A stretch of 64,000 nt of DNA from Tersicoccus sp. Bi-70 (GCF_001968825.1 NZ_MIEU01000011.1:434001-498000); one strand, 5' to 3'. Positions 20,826 through 31,114 are shown, counted from the stretch's first letter. Numbers and translations: made by a program. Notes: a model not told the origin generated them from the sequence alone.

Positions 20826-21224
20826 CGGAGATCCGCCTCGAGGGCGGCCAACGCAACTTGTCAAGGATAGCCGACGAACGGCCCGATCCTGAAACCGGCG
20901 CCACGAGCAGACGGCGCCGACGCGTCCGGCTCATCGCGGGCCGGAGACGGGCGCGGGCCCGGTACGGAGGTACCGGGCCCACGCGGCGCGGGCCGCCGTG
21001 CGCGGTGCGAATCTGGGGTAAGCACCGATCACGGGCCGGGCGCCAGCGGCAGCCGCTCCGCAGCCAGCCAGGGGGAACGGTTGGTGTGCTGCAGAACGGC
21101 GCCACTGTGTGGATCAACGCTGATCCACCCGAAATCTATCCCGAGACGATGATCACGTCGATGGGTAGAACTACCCATCGACTGTCGACGGTGATCGGAG
21201 GCGATCCGGCGTGCTCCGGTGTGG
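20826..21224. other. Gene-free segment with three perfect inverted repeats
   Basis: No convincing coding sequence lies in these 399 bases; the frames present are Arg-rich and family-less. It holds three perfect hairpins: 20955-20980 (11-bp stem, loop GGAG), 21109-21128 (8-bp stem, loop ACGC) and 21159-21180 (9-bp stem, loop GAAC). A TTGACA-type -35 for the tRNA lies at 20864-20859 on the minus strand. The hairpins may terminate the phosphoesterase gene or belong to a structured RNA. Confidence 0.5.
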
Positions 21225-22181
21225 TCAGCGCTGCGACGCCGTCAGCGTCAGCAGCACCGCCTCGGGCGGGCAGGCGAACCGCACGGGCGCGTAGAACGAG
21301 GTGCCCAGGCCCGCGGAGACCTCGAGCACGGACTCGCGGCCCGCGACGGTCCAGCGGTGCACGCCGCTCGCCATCGACGTCGGCAGATCCGAGTTGGTGA
21401 CGAGGGCGCCGACGCCCGGCACGCACACCTGGCCGCCGTGGGTGTGCCCGGCGAGGATGAGCCGCGCCTGGTCACGGGTGAAGGCGTCGAGGACGCGACG
21501 GTACGGGGCGTGGGTGACGCCGATCCGCACGTGCGCGGACACGTCCTGGTTGACGGCGCCGAGGGGAAAGCCCGTGTAGCGGTCGCGGCCGATGTGCGGG
21601 TCGTCCACACCGGAGAAGTCGAGCCGGGTGCCCTTGATCGCCAGCGACTGGTTCCGGTTCGCCAGGGAGATCCAGCCCGCGTTGCCGAAGGCCGTGTGCA
21701 GGGCGCCCGTGGGCAGTGACGTGGGCGGCTTCGCCGAGCGATCGCTGGGGCCGGTGAAGTATGTCAGGGGATTCTTCAGCACCGGGGCGAAGTAGTCGTT
21801 GGAGCCGGGCACGAAGACGCCGGGGAATCGCATCAGCGGCTCCAGCGCCTCGAGCAGCGGGGTCAGCGCGTTCCGGTGCCCGAGGTTGTCACCGGTGTTG
21901 ACGACGAAGTCCGGTTCGAGATCGGCCAGCGACCGCAGCCACGACGTCTTCAGCCGCTGTCCCGGCACCATGTGGATGTCCGAGAGGTGCAGTAGCCGCA
22001 TGGAGGGGGAGTCCGGCGGCAGGATCGGCAGGGTGGCCTCCCGCAGCTGGAATCGCTGCCGTTCGACGAGGACGCCCCACCCGGCCAGTCCGAGGCCGCC
22101 GGCGAGGGCGGCGCCCGCGGTCAACGCGGCGCCGGCTGCCAGGGGAACGTGCGAGCGGGAGCGAGTGCGGGTCATGGCCAT
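21225..22181 (-). CDS. Membrane-anchored metallophosphoesterase
   Basis: A 318-residue calcineurin-like phosphoesterase of the YaeI type. A basic start and one hydrophobic helix (about residues 12-38) anchor it, and the catalytic domain should face outside. The two-metal motifs are all present: LSDIHM, VVNTGDN, PGSNDYF (in place of GNHE), VTHAPY and ILAGHTHGGQ. Two ATGs six bases apart compete as start; the second fits an AGGATGG site. The family acts on phosphodiesters such as UDP-sugars or nucleotides. It follows the penicillin-binding protein gene on the same strand, an arrangement common in actinobacteria. Confidence 0.9.
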   Translation of the reverse strand: MAMTRTRSRSHVPLAAGAALTAGAALAGGLGLAGWGVLVERQRFQLREATLPILPPDSPSMRLLHLSDIHMVPGQRLKTSWLRSLADLEPDFVVNTGDNLGHRNALTPLLEALEPLMRFPGVFVPGSNDYFAPVLKNPLTYFTGPSDRSAKPPTSLPTGALHTAFGNAGWISLANRNQSLAIKGTRLDFSGVDDPHIGRDRYTGFPLGAVNQDVSAHVRIGVTHAPYRRVLDAFTRDQARLILAGHTHGGQVCVPGVGALVTNSDLPTSMASGVHRWTVAGRESVLEVSAGLGTSFYAPVRFACPPEAVLLTLTASQR

Positions 22182-22270
22182 CCTGTGATCGTGGTCGGTC
22201 GGGGGTCGTCGAACGTGCGTGATCGACTCACCCGTCGTGGGGCACCGCGCGGAGCGGCCCGGTGGACGGG

Positions 22271-24529
22271 TCAGCCGTTGTTGCCGGTGGTGTTGTCGAA
22301 GGGGTTGCTGTCGCTGGAACCGGTGTTGTCCGTCGAGCCGGTGCTGTCCGTGGAGCTGGAACTCGAACTACTGGCGTCGGAGTCGTTGCTCCGCACGACG
22401 CTCTGCGGCGGGTCGCTGAACGCTCCCGTGTTGTAGAGCGGCGCGACCTCCTTCATGTACTCCTGCCAGGCGCTGCCGGCGACCGTCGCACCGTCGACGT
22501 ACTCGAGCGTCGTGCCGTCCCCGTAGAACTGGGCGCCCGGGTTGGCGCCACGGGCGTTGGGGGAGCGGTAACCGTCCGGGTACCCGACCCACGAGGCGGT
22601 GGCCAGGCCCTTGGTGTAGCCGACCATCCAGGTGTACTCGGAGTTGTCCGTGGTGCCGGTCTTGGCCGCGGCCGGGACGTCGATCCCGCGCTGGTAGCCG
22701 GAGCCGCGGATCAGCACCTGCTGCAGCACGCTGTTGACGCCCTGGGCGACCTCGGTCTTGATCGTCTGGCGGCAGTTGGCCTGCGGGACCTCGTAGGTCT
22801 TGTTGTTCCGGTCGGTGACGCTGGTGATGCCCACCGGAGCGCAGTACTTGCCGTCCGTCGAGAAGGTGGCGAACGCACTGGCCATCGTCACCGGGGAGAC
22901 GCCGTCGGTACCGCCGATGAAGCTGGCGATCTTGAGGGAGTCGATCGGATCCCCGGTCGAGGCGTTGTGGATGCCGAGATTCTGCGCGATCTGGCCCATG
23001 TTGCACAGGTCGACCTTGGAGGCCATGGCGTACGTCGCGGTGTTGATGGACTGGTAGATGCCCTCCGCGGCCCGCATCTTCCGGTACCAGCCCTCTTCGG
23101 CGTTCTTCAGGTCGTGCGAGTCCTGCAGGGTGTCGTCGTATGCGCCGGTGACGCGGTGGTCGGCGGTCTGGCAGGACGCCTTCCACCGGAAGTCGGCCGG
23201 GTAGCGCCGCTTGGAGCCGTCGACGATGTCCTCGGTGTGGTGGCCCTCGTCCAGCCAGGTGGCCAGGGTGATCGGCTTGTACGTCGATCCCGGCTGCCAG
23301 CCGTTGCCGCCGCCGTCCTTCTTGTCGACGTTGAAGTTGATCTCGCTGATCCAGTTGTCCTTGCCGGTCAGCCGGGAGTTCTGCGCCATCGCCAGGATCT
23401 TGCCGGTGCCCGGTTCGACCGTGACGAGGGAGGAGCCGATCTTCGACGGATTCGCCCGCGGCGGCGCGATCCGGTCGGCCTGGGCCTGCGCCTTGTCCTG
23501 CAGGCGGGGGTCGAGCGTGGTCTTGATGGTCAGCCCGCCGCGGACCAGCAGCGCCTGGCGGTCCTCCCGGGTCTGGCCGAATGCGGCGTTGTTGTAGATC
23601 TGCTGCTCGACGTACGAGCAGAAGTAGGCGCCCCGGCTGGAGGCCGCGCAGCCCTGCTTCGGGGCGTTCACCTTCAGGGCCAGCGGCGCCTTCGCCGCCG
23701 CGTCGTGCTGCGCCTTGCTGATCTTCTTCTGGGCCAGCATCACGTCGAGCACGAGGTTGCGGCGCTTCGTGGCCTGCGCCGGCTGCGTCACCGGGTTGTA
23801 GAGGGTGGGCCCGTTGACGAGCCCGGCGAGCATCGCCGACTGCTGCAGGTTCAGGTTCTTGGCGGAGGTGCCCCAGAAGTACTGGGCGGCGGCCTCGACG
23901 CCGTACGCGTTGGGGTTGTAGAAGACGATGTTCAGGTAGTTCTCGAGGATCTGGTCCTTCGAGTACTTCTTCTCCACGGCGATCGCGAGCTTGGCCTCGC
24001 GGAGCTTGTCCCCGATGCCCTTCGCCCCGTTGAGGGTGATCGACGCGTCCTCACCGGCGCGGCTGCGCGCCTCGTTCAGGACGTTGTTGACGTACTGCTG
24101 CGTGATGCTGGAGGCGCCCTGCGTGCTGCCGCCGGCGATGTTGTTCAGGAGCGCGCGTGCGGTGCCCTGCACATCGATGCCGCCGTGCTCGTAGAAGCGA
24201 CTGTCCTCGATGGCCAACAGGGAGGTCTTCACGTACGGCGACATCTGGTCCAGCTTGACCGGCTGCCGGTTCTCGACGTAGAAGGACGCGAGCTCCGAGC
24301 CGTCCGCCGCGAGCACGCGGGACGGGACGGAGAGGGGCCCGACCTCGAGCTCGGTCGGCAGCTCGTCGAAGAAGTCCATCGACGCGGTCGCCCCCATCGC
24401 GGAGACGGCCGCGCCGGGAACGAGCAGACCGGCGGCGAGGACGCCGCACAGCACACTCACCCCCAGGAAGGTGACGAATCGGGCCAGCGTGCTGATGGTC
24501 CGAGCCCCCGCGGACTTGCCTGATGCCAT
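22271..24529 (-). CDS. Class A penicillin-binding protein (transglycosylase/transpeptidase)
   Basis: A bifunctional peptidoglycan synthase of 752 residues. A single N-terminal transmembrane helix (about residues 12-45) is followed by the GT51 transglycosylase domain with the catalytic EDSRFYEHGG. Further motifs are GASSITQQYVNN and the KLREAKLAIAVEKKYSKDQI segment. The transpeptidase domain has the active-site Ser in GSTYKPIT, the SINT (SxN) motif and KTGTTDNS. The C-terminus is a Ser/Asp/Thr-rich tail and there is no PASTA domain. The position beside DUF4177, RidA and crp matches ponA2 in mycobacteria. No Shine-Dalgarno precedes the ATG, and TACACT seven bases upstream suggests a leaderless message. 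Confidence 0.93.
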   Translation of the reverse strand: MASGKSAGARTISTLARFVTFLGVSVLCGVLAAGLLVPGAAVSAMGATASMDFFDELPTELEVGPLSVPSRVLAADGSELASFYVENRQPVKLDQMSPYVKTSLLAIEDSRFYEHGGIDVQGTARALLNNIAGGSTQGASSITQQYVNNVLNEARSRAGEDASITLNGAKGIGDKLREAKLAIAVEKKYSKDQILENYLNIVFYNPNAYGVEAAAQYFWGTSAKNLNLQQSAMLAGLVNGPTLYNPVTQPAQATKRRNLVLDVMLAQKKISKAQHDAAAKAPLALKVNAPKQGCAASSRGAYFCSYVEQQIYNNAAFGQTREDRQALLVRGGLTIKTTLDPRLQDKAQAQADRIAPPRANPSKIGSSLVTVEPGTGKILAMAQNSRLTGKDNWISEINFNVDKKDGGGNGWQPGSTYKPITLATWLDEGHHTEDIVDGSKRRYPADFRWKASCQTADHRVTGAYDDTLQDSHDLKNAEEGWYRKMRAAEGIYQSINTATYAMASKVDLCNMGQIAQNLGIHNASTGDPIDSLKIASFIGGTDGVSPVTMASAFATFSTDGKYCAPVGITSVTDRNNKTYEVPQANCRQTIKTEVAQGVNSVLQQVLIRGSGYQRGIDVPAAAKTGTTDNSEYTWMVGYTKGLATASWVGYPDGYRSPNARGANPGAQFYGDGTTLEYVDGATVAGSAWQEYMKEVAPLYNTGAFSDPPQSVVRSNDSDASSSSSSSTDSTGSTDNTGSSDSNPFDNTTGNNG

Positions 24530-24536
24530 GACGGCC

Positions 24537-24542
24537 AGTGTA
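24537..24542 (-). promoter_or_regulatory. Possible leaderless -10 box of the penicillin-binding protein gene
   Basis: Minus-strand TACACT ends seven bases before the ATG at 24529. No Shine-Dalgarno is present in the gap, so transcription probably starts at or next to the ATG. Confidence 0.4.
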
Positions 24543-24553
24543 CAAGGGAGGGT

Positions 24554-24559
24554 TACGCT
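24554..24559 (+). promoter_or_regulatory. Possible leaderless -10 box of the DUF4177 gene
   Basis: TACGCT lies six bases before the ATG at 24566. The GGGAGGG upstream is too far (about 16 bases) to act as a ribosome-binding site. The same TACGCT box recurs before the methyltransferase gene (51133) and upstream of the MarP gene (27270). Confidence 0.4.
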
Positions 24560-24565
24560 GAACTC

Positions 24566-24772
24566 ATGACCACCTGGGAGTACGCCACGGTGCCTTTGAT
24601 GGTGCACGCGACGAAGCAGATCCTCGACAACTGGGGCTCGGACGGGTGGGAACTGGTGGCCGTGCTGCCGGGCGCCCCCACCGGGACCCCCACCTCCACG
24701 CCGGAGGGCAACATGGTTCCCCCGCCGCCGGGCAACCCGGTCGCGTACTTCAAGCGGCCGCGCGGGGACTAG
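24566..24772 (+). CDS. DUF4177 domain small protein
   Basis: A 68-residue protein beginning MTTWEYATVPLMVH with NWGSDGWELVAVLP, the Trp-rich core of DUF4177. The C-terminal half is a Pro/Thr/Gly linker ending PVAYFKRPRGD. The family has no known function. Its gene regularly sits between a ponA-type gene and RidA in actinobacteria, as here. It is divergent from the penicillin-binding protein gene, with only 36 bases between the start codons. Confidence 0.85.
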   Translation: MTTWEYATVPLMVHATKQILDNWGSDGWELVAVLPGAPTGTPTSTPEGNMVPPPPGNPVAYFKRPRGD

Positions 24773-24787
24773 TCTGTCGGCAGACAG

Positions 24788-24807
24788 GGGGCACCTCCCG
24801 GTGCCCC
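24788..24807 (+). terminator. Hairpin between DUF4177 and ridA
   Basis: 8-bp stem GGGGCACC / GGTGCCCC with loop TCCC, in the 61-base gap. It could terminate or attenuate the short DUF4177 transcript. Confidence 0.5.
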
Positions 24808-24833
24808 GCCGACGTGACGAGTGAGACCCCTCC

Positions 24834-25322
24834 ATGACTGATCTCTCCTCCGACGCCCCGACCGGGGCGGTCGAGAGCCGGCTGGCCGACCTCGGCCGGA
24901 CCCTCCCGTCCGTCGCCGCCCCCGTCGGTGCCTATGCGCCCGCGGTCGTCAGCGGCCGCTGGGCGTGGACCTCCGGGCAACTGCCGTTCGTGGACGGCGC
25001 CCTGCCGGCCACGGGCAAGGTCGGCGTGACCGTCGACCCGGCGACCGCCCAGGACCTCGCCGCGACCAGCGCGCTGAACGCGCTCGCCGCGATCAAGAGC
25101 GTGATCGGCGACCTGGACCGCGTGGTCCGCGTCGTCAAGGTCGTCGGCTTCGTGGCGTCCGATCCCTCCTTCACCGGTCAGCCGCAGGTCCTCAACGGGG
25201 CCTCCGACCTGATCGGCGCCCTGTTCGTAGACGCGGGCGTGCACGCCCGCTCGGCCGTCGGCGTCGCCGTGCTGCCGATGGATTCCCCGGTCGAGGTGGA
25301 GTTGGTTGTCGAATTCGACTAG
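24834..25322 (+). CDS. ridA: RidA family protein (YjgF/YER057c/UK114)
   Basis: RidA hydrolyses reactive enamine/imine intermediates from PLP-dependent dehydratases. The 162-residue sequence has GAYAPAVVSGRWAWTSGQLPF, the LNALAAIKSVIGDLDRVVRVVKVVGFVAS helix-strand segment and a C-terminal VEVELVVEFD. The canonical RidA active-site Arg is not obvious near the end, where ARSAVGVAVLPMDSPVEVEL is seen, so this may be a RidA-like subgroup. No Shine-Dalgarno is visible before the ATG. It is followed closely by the Nudix-like gene in the conserved crp neighbourhood. Confidence 0.88.
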   Translation: MTDLSSDAPTGAVESRLADLGRTLPSVAAPVGAYAPAVVSGRWAWTSGQLPFVDGALPATGKVGVTVDPATAQDLAATSALNALAAIKSVIGDLDRVVRVVKVVGFVASDPSFTGQPQVLNGASDLIGALFVDAGVHARSAVGVAVLPMDSPVEVELVVEFD

Positions 25323-25335
25323 CCGGTTGCTGCCC

Positions 25336-26217
25336 ATGCCCGCCCCCTGGCGGGACGAGGCGGAGCACTGGGACACCGACGACGCACTGCCGCCCGCGAA
25401 GTCCCGCTGGGCGGTGGCCGTGATGCTGATGCGGGACGGGCCCGACGGTGTCGAGGTGTTCCTCGAGTACCAGACCGCACGGTCCGGCCTCGGCGCCGTG
25501 ACCTTCGTGGGCGCCCCCCTGCGCGAGAACGACACCGCCCCGCTGCCGTGGACCGGACCCGTCGCGGCCCGCTGGGGCCAGCTGCTCGACGTCGAGGACC
25601 CGGAGCTGGCTCAGCGCCTGGTCTGCGGCGCCGCGCGCGTCGTGTTCGAACGGGCCGGCATCCTCCTGGGCAGCAGTGACGGCGACCGTGCCGCGGAGGT
25701 GACGAGCGGACCCGACGGCGAGCAGCGCCGTCGTGAGGTGCACGACGAGGAGCGGACCCTCGGGGACGTGCTGCGCCGTCGCGCGCTCGACCTCGACACC
25801 AGCCTGCTGCGACCCCTGAGCCGCTGGATCTCGCCGGCGTTCCTCCACAAGCGCCTGTGCACCCAGTACTTCGCGGTCGTCCTGCCGCTCGGTCAGGAAC
25901 CGGCTCCGCTCGAGGGCGTCACGGGCTGGGGCCGCTGGTGCTCACCGGTCGAGCTGATGGCCGACCCCGCGTCGACCGCGCTCGGCGACGAGATCGACCA
26001 GCCCGACACCGTCGGCCGGCGGGTCGAGGACCTCGTACTGCCCGCCGTGCTGATCATGCTGCGCAAGCTCGCGAACCTCTCCTGCACCATCTCCTACATC
26101 TCGGAGAAGCGCCCGTCGCGCCAGTTCGAACCGGTGCTGGTCACCGAGGACGGCACGCCGATGCTGCGGGTCGACGGTCTGCCCGCTCCCGCGCGCCCGG
26201 TCGTCCACTCCCTGTAG
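25336..26217 (+). CDS. Nudix-fold protein with degenerate Nudix box (NUDT19-like)
   Basis: A 293-residue protein in the place where actinobacteria carry a NUDT19-like Nudix hydrolase after RidA. The N-terminal half keeps the fold (AVAVMLMRDGPDGVEVFLEYQ) and the C-terminal half keeps LHKRLCTQYFAVVLP and GWGRWCSPVELM. The catalytic segment is changed: FPGG is replaced by FVGAPL, and the expected RExxEExG reads RVVFERAG, so two of three metal-binding Glu are missing. It is probably not a standard Nudix hydrolase. I prefer the ATG at 25336 to a TTG ten codons earlier that overlaps ridA. Confidence 0.75.
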   Translation: MPAPWRDEAEHWDTDDALPPAKSRWAVAVMLMRDGPDGVEVFLEYQTARSGLGAVTFVGAPLRENDTAPLPWTGPVAARWGQLLDVEDPELAQRLVCGAARVVFERAGILLGSSDGDRAAEVTSGPDGEQRRREVHDEERTLGDVLRRRALDLDTSLLRPLSRWISPAFLHKRLCTQYFAVVLPLGQEPAPLEGVTGWGRWCSPVELMADPASTALGDEIDQPDTVGRRVEDLVLPAVLIMLRKLANLSCTISYISEKRPSRQFEPVLVTEDGTPMLRVDGLPAPARPVVHSL

Positions 26218-26266
26218 GTCACCCCCGGCGTCCACGCTGTGGAGGACACGCGAGGTCGAGAACGAC

Positions 26267-26295
26267 GAAGGGGCGCCGGAATCCGGCGCCCCTTC
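26267..26295. terminator. Bidirectional terminator between the Nudix-like gene and crp
   Basis: Perfect 13-bp stem (GAAGGGGCGCCGG / CCGGCGCCCCTTC) with a 3-base loop, followed by TCTCTCG on the plus strand. It separates two convergent genes. Confidence 0.85.
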
Positions 26296-26308
26296 TCTCG
26301 TGCGTGAG

Positions 26309-26992
26309 TCAGCGGGAACGCTGGCGCAGACGCTGCATGTCGAGGATGACGACGGCGCGGGCCTCCAGGCGCAGCCAGCCGCGCTGGACGAACTCGGCGA
26401 GGGCCTTGTTCACCGTCTCGCGGGAGGCGCCGACCAGCTGGGCCAGCTCCTCCTGAGTGAGCTCGTGAGCGACGAGGATGCCGTCCGTCGCGGGACGGCC
26501 GAACCGGTCCGCCAGGTCCAGCAGCGCCTTGGCGACGCGGCCGGGGACGTCGGAGAACACCATGTCGGCCAGGGACTCGTCGGTGCGGCGCAGCCGCTGG
26601 GCGAGCGCGCGGAGCAGCTGGGTGGACACCTCGGGACGGGTCTCGATCGTCTTGCGCAGGTCGTCGTGCTTCAGGGCCACCAGGCGGGTCTCGGAGACGG
26701 CGGTCGCGGTGGCGTTGCGGGCGGCGGGGTCGAACAGCGCCATCTCACCGAACAGGTCACCGGGGCCGAGGATCGCCAGCAGGTTCTCCCGGCCGTCGGC
26801 CGCGGTACGGCCGAGCTTGATCTTGCCCGCGAGGATGAAGTACAGCTCGTCACCCTGGTCGCCCTCGCGGAACACGGAGGAACCGCGGGACAGGTTCACC
26901 TCGGTCAACCCCTCGGTGACCGCGGCGAACACGTCGTCCGCGAGCGGGGCGAACAGCGCCGACCGACGCAGTACCTCCAGGTCCATCGACAT
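26309..26992 (-). CDS. crp: Crp/Fnr family regulator (GlxR/Crp orthologue)
   Basis: The 227-residue length equals that of C. glutamicum GlxR. The N-terminal cyclic-nucleotide domain includes GDQGDELYFILAGKIKL and the phosphate-binding cassette FGEMALFDPAARNATA. A long dimerisation helix follows, then a winged helix-turn-helix with LTQEELAQLVGASRETVNKALAEF. The start is ATG at 26992 with GAGAGGA six bases upstream. The longer frame to 27025 lacks support. The protein should bind cAMP and act globally on carbon metabolism. A TGTG-N8-CACA palindrome lies 95 bases upstream, which suggests autoregulation. Confidence 0.92.
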   Translation of the reverse strand: MSMDLEVLRRSALFAPLADDVFAAVTEGLTEVNLSRGSSVFREGDQGDELYFILAGKIKLGRTAADGRENLLAILGPGDLFGEMALFDPAARNATATAVSETRLVALKHDDLRKTIETRPEVSTQLLRALAQRLRRTDESLADMVFSDVPGRVAKALLDLADRFGRPATDGILVAHELTQEELAQLVGASRETVNKALAEFVQRGWLRLEARAVVILDMQRLRQRSR

Positions 26993-27328
26993 TACCGTTC
27001 CTCTCCGCCGGGCGCGGCTGATCATCTTCGCGGGTCGACCGGGCGCGATGTGCTCGCGCTCCGGCTACGACGTCGTCTGCGTTCATTGTGGCATGAGCCA
27101 CAGCCGAGGCGTGCGCACCGGGCCGGAGACCACCCGAGAACACTACCCACGGACCGTGATCGGCCGCTGACAACGGCGGATGCCGTCCTCAGCCGCCGTC
27201 GTCCCGGCTGCGCCGGTGGGCACCGGCGAGTTGTCGGTTCCGGTCCAGTCGGCTGCCAGCGCGGGCCGTTACGCTCGGACCACGGTCCGGCCGGCCATCG
27301 GCTGGGGACCGCGGAAGGAAGAACACCC
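26993..27328. other. Divergent control region between crp and marP
   Basis: This 336-base gap has no believable gene. It contains the CRP-type palindrome at 27087-27102, a CACAAT overlapping it on the minus strand that could be the crp -10, and TACGCT (27270-27275), a likely -10 for marP about 54 bases before its GTG start. The rest shows nothing notable. Confidence 0.5.
27087..27102. promoter_or_regulatory. CRP/GlxR binding site upstream of crp
   Basis: TGTGGCATGAGCCACA is a perfect 6+4+6 palindrome. It fits TGTG-N8-CACA of the CRP/GlxR consensus TGTGANNTANNTCACA. On the crp strand it overlaps CACAAT, a possible -10, which fits autorepression. Confidence 0.65.
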
Positions 27329-28510
27329 GTGCCCATCTCCCTGCTCGACGTCGTCCTGCTGCTCGTCCTGATCGGCTACCTGGTCCACGGATTCCGTGTC
27401 GGGTTCCTCGTCAGCATCGGCGGTCTCGCCGGCTTCGCGCTCGGCGCGGTCGCCGCGTTCTTCGCCGTGCCCCTGGTCAGCCAGTGGGTCACGGACAGCG
27501 CCTGGCGGACACCGGCGGCCATCGCCGTCATCATCGTCCTCCTCGTCATCGGCAGCAGTCTCGGCTCCCGCTTCGGGGCCGTGATCCGCCGCGCCGTGGG
27601 TCGGATCGGCCCCATCCGCGCCCTGGACCGCGGGCTCGGCGCCGCCGTCAACGTGATCGTGTGCTCGCTCGTGCTCAGCCTGCTCTCGTTCGCGGTCTCC
27701 ACCATGGGCGTGCCCATGCTCTCCCGCGCCATCGCGGGTTCGGCGGTGCTGCAGACCGTCGACCGGCTCACGCCACCGCCGCTGGCCGCGTCCATGGCCA
27801 GGGTGCGGGCGGGACTCTTCGCGAACGGGGGCATCCCGCGCATCCTCGCCGAGAACCTGCAGAGCACCCCCGTCCCGGTGCCGGACGAGTCCACCGACAC
27901 CCCGGCGCTGCGCGCGGCCGCCGGTTCGGTCGTGCGGATCACCGGCAACGCCTACCAGTGCGGGCAGAACCAGACCGGCTCCGGCTGGGTGATGGCGCCG
28001 GGGCGGGTGGTGACCAACGCGCACGTCGTCGCGGGGGTGGGCCAGCCCGTCGTGGAGGTGCCGAACCAGAACGCCCTGCCGGCCGACGTCGTGCTGTTCG
28101 ACCCGGTCAAGGACATCGCGGTGCTCGCGGTCGACGGACTGGGCACGGCGGCGCTGGAGGCGGGCAACCCCCTCGCGGGCGGCGACTCGGCGGTCGTGGC
28201 GGGTTACCCGCTCGGCGGGCCGTACCAGGCGAAGCCGGCGGGGGTGCAGTCCCGCGGCTCGGTGCGGATCCCGGACATCTACGGGACCGGGACCTCGTCG
28301 CGCGAGGTGTACCAGCTCTCCGCCGACGTGCAGCAGGGCAACTCCGGTGGGCCGCTGCTGGACACGCGTGGCCGGGTGGTCGGCATGGTGTTCGCCAAGT
28401 CGCGGGAGAACGTCCCGGTCGGCTACGCCCTGACCCTCGCGCAGGTGCGCTCCGTGGTCGACGGGGCCGGCACGTCCGAGGTGTCGACCGGAGCCTGCAT
28501 CCGCGGCTGA
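27329..28510 (+). CDS. marP: MarP-type membrane serine protease
   Basis: A 393-residue protein, close to mycobacterial MarP (Rv3671c, 397). Residues 1-~160 form a CvpA-like domain of four transmembrane helices, and the C-terminal half is a trypsin-like protease outside the membrane. The triad is visible as His in VVTNAHVV, Asp in DPVKDIAVL and Ser in QQGNSGGPLL. Two Cys (YQCGQ and the C-terminal GACIRG) match the redox-active disulfide of MarP. The GTG start has GGAAG about nine bases upstream. In Mycobacterium it protects against acid and oxidative stress by processing envelope proteins. The location beside crp matches. Confidence 0.9.
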   Translation: MPISLLDVVLLLVLIGYLVHGFRVGFLVSIGGLAGFALGAVAAFFAVPLVSQWVTDSAWRTPAAIAVIIVLLVIGSSLGSRFGAVIRRAVGRIGPIRALDRGLGAAVNVIVCSLVLSLLSFAVSTMGVPMLSRAIAGSAVLQTVDRLTPPPLAASMARVRAGLFANGGIPRILAENLQSTPVPVPDESTDTPALRAAAGSVVRITGNAYQCGQNQTGSGWVMAPGRVVTNAHVVAGVGQPVVEVPNQNALPADVVLFDPVKDIAVLAVDGLGTAALEAGNPLAGGDSAVVAGYPLGGPYQAKPAGVQSRGSVRIPDIYGTGTSSREVYQLSADVQQGNSGGPLLDTRGRVVGMVFAKSRENVPVGYALTLAQVRSVVDGAGTSEVSTGACIRG

Positions 28511-28551
28511 CGCCGGCTTGCTGCTCGCTTGCTCTCAGCCGACCCGGCCGG

Positions 28552-29004
28552 TCAGCCCTCGGTCAGCAGCCGCGCGAGGTGCTCGACGGCGAGGGTGTAG
28601 CCGTGCACCCCGGCGCCGATGATGACGGCGTCCGCCTGGGCCGACACGTACGAGTGGTGCCGGAACGCCTCGCGCCGGTGCACGTTGCTGATGTGCACCT
28701 CCACGACGGGCATCGGCTGCACGGCCTCGAGGGCGTCGGGCAGCGCGATCGAGGTGTGGCTGTAGGCGCCGGGGTTGATGACGATGCCGGCGTGCACGCC
28801 GCGGGCGGCGTGGATCGCGTCGAGCAGGGCGCCCTCGTGGTTGGACTGGACGAACTGCACGTCCAGGTCGTGCGCCGCGGCGGCGTCGCGCACCTGCGCC
28901 TCGACGTCGGCCAGCGTCGCGTGCCCGTAGGTCTCGGGCTTGCGCGTGCCCAGCAGGTTGAGGTTGGGCCCGTTGAGCACGAGCAGGCTGCGGCGATCAC
29001 TCAT
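28552..29004 (-). CDS. aroQ: Type II 3-dehydroquinate dehydratase
   Basis: A 150-residue dodecameric-type enzyme that dehydrates 3-dehydroquinate in the shikimate pathway. It has the signature LVLNGPNLNLLGTRKPETYG with catalytic Tyr/Arg, QSNHEGALLDAIH, NPGAYSHTSIAL and VEVHISNVHRREAFRHHSY with the catalytic His. In aromatic degraders the same fold can also serve quinate breakdown. No other shikimate gene lies nearby, so the pathway direction is open. Confidence 0.95.
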   Translation of the reverse strand: MSDRRSLLVLNGPNLNLLGTRKPETYGHATLADVEAQVRDAAAAHDLDVQFVQSNHEGALLDAIHAARGVHAGIVINPGAYSHTSIALPDALEAVQPMPVVEVHISNVHRREAFRHHSYVSAQADAVIIGAGVHGYTLAVEHLARLLTEG

Positions 29005-29062
29005 GGGACCAGTGTGCCGCAGCCCGCCCGCGCTCTGTTGTTGCCTACCTGTCGGTCGCCGC

Positions 29063-31039
<1,977 letters not shown>

Positions 31040-31114
31040 GGCGCACCTTTCTCTGGTCGCGTTCGTGCTCGTCGGGTGTCGTTTCCGTCAGACTACGGGA
31101 CCGGGCCGGGCGGG

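Noticed and set aside
20955-21180. SRP RNA, 6C RNA or other known small RNA in the hairpin segment
   Set aside because: I could not find the conserved SRP GGAAGGA...GCAGCCA loop or C-rich loops of 6C RNA.
20858-21400. Possible 180-residue protein in the gap before the phosphoesterase
   Set aside because: Arg-rich low-complexity translation, runs into the antisense of a real gene, no ribosome-binding site; hairpins explain the region better.
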